Part shown: positions 56,401 to 64,000 of the stretch, one piece after another
How the letters are laid out: each line of letters begins with the position of its first letter
How positions within the stretch are numbered: position 1 is the first letter of the stretch
Assembly: GCA_950295325.1 (NCBI GenBank)
Contig: OX485807.1
Span: 42,438,440-42,502,439, forward strand
DNA length: 64,000 nucleotides
Direction of reading: 5' to 3'
Source of the DNA: Polytrichum commune
Taxonomy: Eukaryota; Streptophyta; Polytrichopsida; Polytrichales; Polytrichaceae
The notes under the pieces: generated by a model
Database searches by the model: none
What the model was told of the DNA's origin: nothing
The model's input: the letters and a program-made list of their open reading frames with translations, nothing else
Translations under genes and position numbers: made by a program

Positions 56401-58304
56401 CGTCGTCTCCACGTGTAGGATGTGGGACGCCGCTTTTCCCATCTCTGTCTCGGAGAGACCTTGAAGCGCTCTGAAGAACTCCCTCACCAGAGGCTTCATT
56501 TGCTTGAAGCGCGTAGTCTGGTTGAAGAGCATGCCGGTGTCGGGGTCCATGAGGTCCCCCGTCTCGTGTTTTTCAAAAACACTCTTCCATCTTGCCCATA
56601 CGGAATCGGACGCTGTGATCAAATAGATTTCTCCTCTCAGCTCGTTATACTTTTTCTGCTTGTGGCTAGCATTGTCGATCGAGGAGAATTTATTGATCAT
56701 TTGATATTTGAAGTCCTGCACAGGAAGACATTAGCACATGTTAGACAACACATAATGGAAAAACAAATGCAACAGCAGTTTGGGTCGAACGACCCAAACT
56801 ATGAACCTGGCGAAAACATCTTAACAATTTCAGAGTTTGGGTCGACCGACCCAAACTATGAACCTGGGGACAATATCAAAATAATTTCAGAGTTTGGGTC
56901 GACCGACCCAAACTATCAACCTGGCGATGACAACAAAACAATGTAGGAGTTTGGGTCGATCGACCCAAACATACTCACCTCCCATTTGGGGTTCTTGTCT
57001 TTAGCATTCTCCCTTTCCTTGGGAGGCCTTCCATAAAACTCCCACACCTCCCTCGAGGCCATGATGTTTCTGATCCACGATGCCTGATAGGCCCTCTTTT
57101 TGTTCCCCATGTTGAAGAACCTGGAGATGTCGCTGAGGACCGTCTCGTTGTCCGACCAAACCACCAAAGCCTTCCAAACTTTTAGCTTCTCCTTCTGGTT
57201 GTTCGGGTCGTCCCACTCGGTCATCAGCTGGATTTTTTTCGAGGCCTCCACACTGTGCTGCCCGTCAATCAGCCAGAAGTCTCCTTTAGAGATTGCCGGC
57301 CACATCTCAGGCGTCGGCATTCTTTTCAGCCCTTGTGGCATGACAACAATTGTCTGCCTGTCGTCCTTGAACTGCCCGCCCAAAATTTGAGCGACCATCC
57401 AGTCGACGTAGGCGTCCTCCTTGGCTCGGACGCACTTCTCTGGTGGCGCAAGGTGGCACTGCGCAATGTTGACCTCGAATTTGAAGTCCCTGCCCATGAA
57501 GAAGCAGTGCAGGCATTTTGTCTCGAAGTTGTTGTTTATTTTTTGTATTTCGCCTGCATCCACCTCTTGGCCAGGCTTCGGCATCCGGAGCTCCGGGGAA
57601 ACAGGCTCGTCAGTCATCCCCGATGACTCTCTTCCCCTCTTGGAAGGGGTCGTCTGACGGCTTCCTGATGGCGTTGGCGTCTCGCTGTCAGCCGGCGTTG
57701 TTGTAGTGCTCGTCCGTCTCGAGTCTGCAGGGACCGCCCGCGGTTTCCTCACAGTTTGTGGTCTTGAGGACCCTGCGCCTTCTTCCGTCGTTGCCTTCCG
57801 CCTCACAGGCTGCTGCGTCTTGGGTTTGCTTTGCAGCGCCTTGTTGAGAACCGTGATAGCCTGTTTTAACTTCGTGAACCTGCTCGCAACCTTCGTGTTC
57901 GTTACACTACCATCTATGAATATGGCCTCTGGTTTTATGGTTTCAGGGTCGACGCAAGTCTCCTTGGCGTACAGGGGGTCGAAGGGCTCGGAGAACTGGT
58001 GCATGAACATGTGGACGTTCTGCACGGCGGAGTTCTCCAGTATCACGTCTACGTAGTCCCCGAGAGACTGGACGGACGCAACCTCCCATCCCGTCAGCGT
58101 TGCCCAGGTGTGCTGCTCGTGGGTCCCCACCTTCACCACGAATAGCAGCTTGAACATGGATGCCTTCACCACCTGAACGGACCATGCCAAAACGACGCCA
58201 TCTTTTGGGACGTAAGAATCGTCCTGTGGAGTTTCATACTCCTGCCAAAGGTGGTCTGGCGCGAGCATGAACCACCTTTCACCTGGTCTCTTTTTAGGGG
58301 CCAT
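53462..58304 (-). CDS. Large protein with ParB/DGQHR-like and amino-methyltransferase-like segments
   Basis: Four coding exons splice in phase: 58304-56979, 56715-55384, 55172-53694 and 53605-53462 (donors GAG|GTGAGT, ATG|GTAAGC, GAG|GTAATG; acceptors GTGCAG, TGTGCAG and, less surely, GCTAG). The product is about 1,426 residues. The start ATG follows an acceptor, and a non-coding exon ends at 59075 (AAG|GTAAGC). Residues 180-270 are basic and Ser/Thr/Pro-rich. Residues 344-356 read WLIDGQHSVEAS, like the ParB/DGQHR core, followed by a helical stretch. At 848-886 YPADELRMEFYLRMM...KRGD, FNVFGGS and FAAM resemble motifs X and I of beta-class N4/N6 amino-methyltransferases, continued in exon 3 by YVEDADVQFYRTQ. 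The (D/S)PPY motif expected near 746-755 is replaced by VDVWLWIVED, so activity is doubtful. Exon 3 then has an acidic block, a coiled coil and a disordered tail. The ParB-then-methylase order is known from phage and bacterial DNA methylases; homology here is inferred by eye. Confidence 0.7.
53652..54044. repeat. Palindromes, cluster 1 (one in intron, two in exon 3)
   Basis: Exact copies of TTTGGGTCGNNCGACCCAAA lie at 53652 (centre GC), 53956 (GC) and 54025 (GA). The first is in the last intron. The other two are inside the coding exon and are translated as FGSADPN and FGSSDPN without breaking the frame. Confidence 0.95.
55257..55348. repeat. Palindromes, cluster 2 (36-bp period)
   Basis: Exact copies start at 55257 (centre CT), 55293 (AG) and 55329 (TT), exactly 36 bp apart. 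The 16-bp spacers are similar (CTATGCATGGCCCTAG and CTGTGCATGCCCCTAG). All lie in the intron between coding exons 2 and 3. Confidence 0.95.
56779..56969. repeat. Palindromes, cluster 3 (57-bp period)
   Basis: Exact copies start at 56779 (centre AA), 56836 (AC), 56893 (AC) and 56950 (AT), exactly 57 bp apart. The 37-bp spacers are related (all begin CTAT.AACCTGG). They fill most of the intron between coding exons 1 and 2. Confidence 0.95.
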
Positions 58305-58332
58305 CTGCAATCCAAGAAATCGAAACTGTGAG

Positions 58333-58953
58333 TTTCGGTCGATCGACCCAAAGTATTGCAATGTGCATTTAACATTTGGAGGATTGACCCAAACATTTAC
58401 TTAATTTTCAAAGTCGTTTTAAAAGATCTTTTAGATTTTAAAGTGTGGTTTAGGTGGTCACCCTGTAATGTTTGGGTCGAGCGACCCAAACATGATGAGG
58501 CTGCAAATTTAGGTATCTCAACACATTCATTTCAGACTGCAATGTTTGGGTCGAACGACCCAAACAATTACTTAATTTTGGAAGTTCTTTTATATTTTAC
58601 AATGTGGTTTAGTTCTTCTCCCTGTAATGTTTGGGTCGAGCGACCCAAATATGTTAGGCTGCAAATTTAGGTAGCTCAACCCATTCATTTCAGACTGCAA
58701 TGTTTGGGTCGAACGACCCAAACATTCACTTAATTTTCAAAGTTCTTTTATATTTTACAATGTGGTTTAGTTCTTCTCCCTGTAATGTTTGGGTCGAGCG
58801 ACCCAAACATAATGAGGCTCCAATGTTTGGGTCGCTCGACCCAAACAAGAGGCTGCAATGTTTGGGTCGAACGACCCAAACATTTAGTTCATTTTAGGCT
58901 GCAATTCAAATATTTATTATATTTTAATATGAGTTTGGGTCGTCTCCCCAAAC
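58333..58953. repeat. Palindromes, cluster 4 (~158-bp higher-order period)
   Basis: Exact copies lie at 58471 (AG), 58545 (AA), 58631 (AG), 58703 (AA), 58788 (AG), 58826 (CT) and 58861 (AA). Decayed ones are at 58333, 58375 and 58934. AG and AA centres alternate, so the real unit is a pair of about 158 bp. All lie in the 5' UTR intron. Confidence 0.95.
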
Positions 58954-59074
58954 TACTGTGTTTCCAGATGCATGTTTAATGCTTGGGCAACATATACAAT
59001 GCTTATGCATTGTATATGTAACAGGAACCTAAAGGGAATGATGCAAATTGTGTGCACTGATGCAAATTGCTTAC

Positions 59075-59330
59075 CTTGTCTTTCAAACTCTTGAAAGCTG
59101 CTCTCACAATCTGCTTCTTACAACCAGACTCAGAAACTCTGTTGTGGCACTAAAGAACAACTCTCACAAAGATCTCAGAAACACAATGAATCTCTCAAGC
59201 ACCCTAAAACTTTCTCACAAACCCCCTGATTCTTGCAAACTCAGGCCTAATTTGAAAGACCTCTACATTTCTATCACACTCGACCGTGCTCACTTCTACT
59301 CAACCTAAAATCACTCCATGCATGAATTTT
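59075..59330 (-). other. Probable 5' UTR exon of the large minus-strand gene
   Basis: A strong donor (GACAAG|GTAAGC) ends this segment at 59075, and the first coding exon begins with ATG right after an acceptor at 58305. No ATG in the right phase is seen here, so it is taken as untranslated. The intron between (59074-58305) holds seven exact and about three decayed palindromes. Confidence 0.5.
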
Positions 59331-59379
59331 ACAAAACAAGTAAGGAGTTCAACACAATAAACCGCTCCGAACTCATTCA

Positions 59380-59690
59380 AAGCTAACACTCTGGACCAAG
59401 AAGAGAGAATAAGAAGAGGAAGACAATAACACGAGGAATAGAATGAGAGAAGAGGAGGAGAAGCATCAGAGAGGAGGAGAGGAATGAAGGAGAAAGAAGA
59501 ATGAAGGGAAGCGGCGCGACCAAGACAAAAGCAAAAGGTGCGAGAGGAAGCGCTTGGCGCGGCGCTATGGAAAGCGGCGGCGGCGTTTCCAAGAGCGGCG
59601 CTTGGCGCGGAGGAAGAGAGGAAGAAAAAGAGAGAAAGAAAAAAGAGGAGGGGAGAGAAGGAGAGAGCGGAAGGGGTCACCCTAAACCCT
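59380..59690 (-). promoter_or_regulatory. Pyrimidine-rich putative promoter region
   Basis: Read on the minus strand the interval is long runs of CT (for example CTCTTCTTATTCTCTC), like the Y-patches of plant core promoters. It lies just upstream of the probable 5' UTR exon. No clear TATA box is seen. Confidence 0.35.
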
Positions 59691-59699
59691 CGAATCCGG

Positions 59700-61300
59700 G
59701 CCATTAGATTGCGCCGGGCCCATCAACGGCTCAGAAGCCTCGCGGGCCAACACCTTGCCAGGTGTCGACACCTCCTTGGTTTAGGTGGTTGCCCGCGAGG
59801 CTTGTGGTGTTGACACCTGCCACCCTAGGGAGATTGCCTTCCTGGTTGTCCTTGCCCCTAGGTGCGGGACATAGGAGGGCCGGCGCCTCTCTTGGCCGCC
59901 CGGCCCCGGCCTTCTAACCCGCTATTCATTAGCGGCAATTCAATACCAGTCAAAAACCTACGTGGACTAAGGTATTCCACAAAATTAACACCATCACCAA
60001 CTCATATTTTAATGGTGTTCAATTGAATGATCACCCGTTGGAATTGATAACATCGTTGAATGTAGCCATTATCGTTTTGGTGTATGAATAATGTAATTTA
60101 TGGAATCATATGAGAGTGTTACAAAGTCTAAGAGGAGTAAGTCATAATTATATTGCAATCCACAAAGGCAATTACACGGTGCAATAATATAAATATGGTA
60201 ACCATTCACATGGTTAACAGTTTAGGATTATGTATTGTAATTTATATGATGGTTGTTGGTAGAGGACAATGCTCTAGTCTATAATGGATACCCTAACAAG
60301 TAGCATTAGAGTGAACATTAATATATGTACTTAGAAGTTCACATTTGAAGTACATGGGAGAAACAAATGATTACAAATGTATCTACTGCAACCCCATGGA
60401 GTTCACATATCATATGAAGTCATTTAAACATTCAGTTTGATGTTTGATGATGCCTGAACCCTAAACCCTAAACCCTAAACCCTAAACCTTAAACAACACA
60501 AACCATAACTGGATGGCACATAGGTCAAATGACATGGGCCTTGGTGCTTGTAGTTTCCAATACAAATGTATATTGTCATCACAACATCCTAATTCACAAA
60601 CGTGAAAGATGGATGTGTGGTTTTTCACGAATGAACGCACTAAAGGAAATAAACGATATTGTGCTCACAAGTAGGTGATACAATATTAACCTATAACCTT
60701 GTCACCTGGTAAGAAAAGCATAAGAACTAGATTATAATGGATAGGATGTTGTTCATGTTAACATGTTATTTGGAATAGTGAAATATTATATATTAATTTA
60801 AAGTAGATTTCATGTTGTGAATGATATGAGGACATACCTTTTGAACTTTGCATGTTTTGCTCACACACATTGGTAGAGTTCAAGGGACTTCACGATAGGT
60901 TCAAACATCCTTGGAAGATTGAACGTGCCAAATGTCATTTGTGGTTTAGGGTTCCATTAATGACTTCCACATAGGTACTAGGTTATTGTCACACTTGGAG
61001 TCTTGAGGATGAAGCAATATTGGGTGCACACATTACAACACAACATATGTTCTTTTAATTAGCAGAAATTGAAAGTTGGCCAAATTATTCAAGTTTGTCA
61101 TGGCATTAATTATTTGTTTTCAAAATATAAGTCCTCATGTGAGAGTCTAAATAATAGCATTAACTATTATATTTAGTGACTTTTAGTATATGAAGTTTTA
61201 TAATACATGCACATCTTTTGTCAATATATTGTTTGAAATATACCATAATGTTTGACTACAAGTAGAGTAAAACCCCTTAATAGATATAATCTTACATATT
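59700..61300. other. Spacer: GC-rich inverted motifs, then AT-rich DNA
   Basis: 59690-59950 is GC-rich, with GCCTCGCGGGC near 59737 and its inverse GCCCGCGAGGC near 59790, plus GGTGTCGACACC. The rest is AT-rich without a supported gene. Confidence 0.5.
60459..60492. repeat. Interstitial telomere-type repeat (CCCTAAA)n
   Basis: Four CCCTAAA units and one variant lie in tandem. This is the Arabidopsis-type plant telomere motif. The tract is short and internal, so it is not a chromosome end. Confidence 0.85.
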
Positions 61301-61437
61301 GTCATAGGGTTATTGGTATTTAGTGTATGCGTTCATATGTAGTGTATCAAAACCTTTATATCCTTTTTAGTTATATGATAGTTAGTGTTTGATACACTTA
61401 AAACGAACGCATACACTTCCCATTACTAACCCTATGA
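61301..61437. repeat. Imperfect long hairpin
   Basis: Arms of about 50 nt share TCATAGGGTTA, AGTGTATGCGTTC and GTGTATCAAA in inverted order, with a ~35-nt loop. It is probably a foldback MITE. Confidence 0.65.
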
Positions 61438-62059
61438 GAGTAAGTAACATTAAATGTAAACTCAAACACTAAATATCCACTATGGTGATATATGGAAGTT
61501 ACATATAGGGATTTAGTATTAGTAAGGATGTGAGAAAAATATACAACAATGATAAAAGGAGAAAGGAGATGGCAATAGGGAAGGTGGTGGTGTATTCATG
61601 TATAAAACTAATTATGAAAGAGTTGAAGAATAGTGTTGACCAAGTTAGGGTGGTAACAACTTTAAATATATGTTGAATTATTCATTTGGTGGTTGGGGCA
61701 ACGAAGAGCCAAGCTAAATATACATTCTCTATTATTGACAAGAAGCGGGAAATTGAGTCAGAAGGTTTGAATTAACATCCAAAGGAGACCAGGTGGGAAA
61801 GGCATCCAAAGAGGATGCCCAAAGCGGAGGCGGGTAGTATAAAGAGCCCAACCCCCCCAAATGCTGGTTCTTTCTTTCATGTCCCAATCCTGAGATTGCT
61901 GCAAGCTCTCTAAGTTGGAGCTGTAATACACGGTTTGTATACGCTTCCATTCATGAGCAGCTAATTACAACAAGCATCTATGAGTTCAGTTGTCCCAAAT
62001 AGGTTATAAATAGATTAATAGAGCATCACCCGAATAAATAGGCGGATTTTGCGGAATTG
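61438..62059. other. Spacer before the 78-bp array
   Basis: AT-rich DNA. A 72-aa minus-strand frame at 61732-61950 has no recognised similarity. Confidence 0.4.
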
Positions 62060-63250
62060 TTTGGGTCGGTCGACCCAAACCCAGCCTTACAGTGTGGGTG
62101 CTCTCTGTATTGAGCCAGAACCCATCCTGCCTCAAGGTTTGGGTCGATCGACCCAAACCCAGCCCTACAGTGTAGGTGCTCACTGTTGTGAGCCTGAACC
62201 CATCCTGCCTCATGGTTTGGGTCGATCGACCCAAACCCAGCCCTACAGTGTGGGTGCTCACTGTTGTGAGCCTGAACCCATCCTGCCTCATGGTTTGGGT
62301 CGGTCGACCCAAACCCAGCCTTACAGTGTGGGTGCTCTCTGTTGTGAGCCTGAACCCATCCTGCCTCATGGTTTGGGTCGATCGACCCAAACCCAGCCCT
62401 ACAGTGTGGGTGCTCTCTGTTGTGAGCCTGAACCCATCCTGCCTCATGGTTTGGGTCGATCGACCCAAACCCAGCCCTACAGTGTGGGTGCTCTCTGTTG
62501 TGAGCCTGAACCCATCCTGCCTCATGGTTTGGGTCGATCGACCCAAACCCAGCCCTACAGTGTGGGTGCTCTCTGTTGTGAGCCTGAACCCATCCTGCCT
62601 CATGGTTTGGGTCGATCGACCCAAACCCAGCCCTACAGTGTGGGTGCTCACTGTTGTGAGCCTGAACTCATCCTGCCTCATGGTTTGGGTCGATCGACCC
62701 AAACCCAGCCCTACAGTGTGGGTGCTCACTGTTGTGAGCCTGAACCCATCCTGCCTCATGGTTTGGGTCGGTCGACCCAAACCCAGCCTTACAGTGTGGG
62801 TGCTCTTTGTTGTGAGCCTGAACCCATCCTGCCTCAAGGTTTGGGTCGATCGACCCAAACCCAGCCCTACAGTGTGGGTGCTCATTGTTGTGAGCCTGAA
62901 CCCATCCTGCCTCATGGTTTGGGTCGATCGACCCAAACCTAGCCCTACACTGTGGGTGCTCACTGTTGTGAGCCTGAACCCATCCTGCAAAAAGGTTTGG
63001 GTCGCTCGACCCAAACCCAGCCCTCTAAGTGTGGGTGCTCCCTGTCGTGACCCAAAACCCATTCTGCCAAAAGGTTTGGGTCGCTCGACCCAAACCCAGC
63101 CCCTAAGTGTGGATGCTGTCTGTAGTGAGCCTAAACCCATCCTGCCAGAAGGTTTGGGTCGCTCGACCCAAATCCAGCGCCTAAGTGTGGGTGCTCTCTG
63201 TATTGAGCCTGAACCCATCCTCCCAAAAGGTTTGGGTCGCTCGACCCAAA
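62060..63250. repeat. Palindromes, cluster 5: 78-bp tandem array, 16 copies
   Basis: Exact palindromes start at 62060 and then every 78 bp (one step of 79 and one of 78 near the end compensate) to 63231. The first twelve have AT or GT centres and the last four CT. Spacers are conserved (CCAGCCCTACAGTGTGGGTG and TGAACCCATCCTGCCTCA). Because 78 is divisible by three and the unit lacks stops in several frames, long spurious ORFs occur on both strands. The array ends about 215 bp before the next gene's first ATG. Confidence 0.95.
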
Positions 63251-63464
63251 CCCAGCCTCTAAGTGTGGTTGGGATCTGGGTGCCGGTGTGGCCACTGGCC
63301 TTCCGAAACCTTTACAAGCCCAATGGCATAGCAGTCATATGAACTTGTATGAGCACTGAGTATTTGCAATTTTGTTTATATATGATGGTTTTTTTGTTCT
63401 TCGATTTGAACCTACAATTTTTGTGATTTTAAGACAATGTTCAATGTTCATGTGTGTAGGCAGA

Positions 63465-64000
63465 ATGGATGGGTTTAGTGAAATAGGGGATTGGTCATCT
63501 GATGACATGGCCACTTGGCCATCTGCATCTGATGATGACCTAGACATTGTCGGGGAGGCTACTATGGCTGACAGTGCGGATGAAGATCATTTGGATTTAC
63601 CTTCGTCTTCCGTACCGCAGTGTCCCATTGTTGAATGTACGGGACTTTCAAGGGCTTCGTGGGTGAATTTGGAGGTGATACTTCTTAACGATAGTGGAGT
63701 TGTTGTGGCGGAGGGGATTTGCCGTAACACCCATCCGCAAGATTGCATTGATGAAAACCCGCTTGGCACTGAGGACGTTGGGGTTGTCATATTGGAGTCG
63801 GTCGTTCATTCCGAGGTGGATCCCACTCATAGGTTCTCCCTCCGCAGGTGGCCATTGAGGAATGTCACAATTGATGGAGTTAGCTTGCGTGAACATGAGC
63901 AACGACACATGCAAATCGAAAAGGAGGTGCAATCAAACATGCGGCCGCGCAAGGGTCAAAGAAAGTACGATACATTGGCACGTCCTGCTCCGTCTGCAAC
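63465..64000 (+). CDS. 5' part of an unknown protein, runs off the window
   Basis: An ATG at 63465 follows a TGTGTAG acceptor by five bases and opens a frame that stays open to the window end (178 codons). The first ~45 residues are acidic with Ser/Asp runs (WSSDDM, SASDDDLD). Then comes a compact-looking segment, CTGLSRASWVNLEVILLNDS, GVVVAEGI and LGTEDVGVVILESVVHSEV, ending near WPLRNVTIDGV. A basic stretch, MRPRKGQRKYD, follows. The layout loosely recalls the beta-rich domain that precedes transposon-associated regions in some plant proteins, but I cannot name a family. The first exon is probably non-coding and upstream, which would put the 78-bp palindrome array in or next to its 5' intron, as in the large minus-strand gene. 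Confidence 0.6.
   Translation, partial: MDGFSEIGDWSSDDMATWPSASDDDLDIVGEATMADSADEDHLDLPSSSVPQCPIVECTGLSRASWVNLEVILLNDSGVVVAEGICRNTHPQDCIDENPLGTEDVGVVILESVVHSEVDPTHRFSLRRWPLRNVTIDGVSLREHEQRHMQIEKEVQSNMRPRKGQRKYDTLARPAPSA

Noticed and set aside
60459-60492. Chromosome end
   Set aside because: Only about five telomere-type units, with ordinary sequence on both sides.
62060-63250. CRISPR-like look: regularly spaced palindromic repeats with spacers
   Set aside because: Spacers within each array are copies of each other rather than unique, the host is eukaryotic, and no cas genes are present. It is a tandem array containing a palindrome.
62004-63342. Long ORFs of 297-404 codons on both strands
   Set aside because: A 78-bp unit without stops gives open frames in several phases; the products are pure repeats with no other coding sign.

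Overview
The window looks like nuclear DNA of a green plant with a large, transposon-rich genome. Evidence for this is a plastid-lipid-associated protein (fibrillin) gene fragment, plant-type leucine-rich repeats, a short (CCCTAAA)n tract, tRNA-iMet primer-binding sites and plant Copia, chromovirus, hAT, PIF/Harbinger and pogo-like elements. The LRR style and the mix of transposases suggest a non-flowering lineage, but I cannot name the organism. Genes have spliceosomal introns, so many real exons are shorter than the longest open frames.

Layout. 0-1.2 kb: a SWIM zinc-finger gene cut by a 496-bp hAT-like element with a perfect 8-bp target duplication. 1.3-1.9 kb: a MITE-like inverted repeat. 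2.1-3.1 kb: a two-exon gene of unknown function with a paralogue at 51.5-52.2 kb. 3.4-6.4 kb (minus): an LRR-only reading frame of about 39 repeats, frameshifted twice. 6.7-21.7 kb: one nested complex. A chromovirus (Ty3/gypsy) with TSD CCGAC has its 5' LTR split by a roughly 8-kb PIF/Harbinger transposon, which encodes a HARBI1-like nuclease and a trihelix/Myb-like protein and itself carries a solo LTR of the same retroelement family. 22.5-34.1 kb: hAT fragments, a Tigger/pogo-like element with TA duplications, a 1.9-kb element with about 565-bp inverted arms, and a third LTR copy (solo, minus) split by a Tourist-like element. 37.2-38.5 kb (minus): two fibrillin exons with a Stowaway-like MITE in the intron. 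38.9-47.1 kb (minus): a Copia element with two insertions and an antisense ORF carrying an RNase H1 hybrid-binding-like domain. 47.1-50.8 kb: a second, 3'-truncated Copia element.

51.4-64 kb is the least TE-like part. On the minus strand lie a multi-exon gene encoding about 1,426 residues (53.46-58.30 kb, with a 5' UTR exon near 59.1-59.3 kb), an FCP1/NIF-like phosphatase exon and the paralogue of the 2.1-kb gene. The large protein has a ParB/DGQHR-like motif followed by a segment resembling the C-terminal half of beta-class N4/N6 amino-methyltransferases, with the usual catalytic (D/S)PPY not seen. Its introns, one exon and the flanking DNA carry at least 33 exact copies of a 20-bp palindrome, TTTGGGTCGNNCGACCCAAA. 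The arms do not vary and the central dinucleotide does. The copies sit in small tandem arrays with periods of 36, 57, about 158 and 78 bp and occur nowhere else that I could see. A new plus-strand gene starts at 63.46 kb, just after the 78-bp array, and runs off the window. The palindrome family together with the ParB/methylase-like gene is my best candidate for an undescribed system; any functional link between them is inference.
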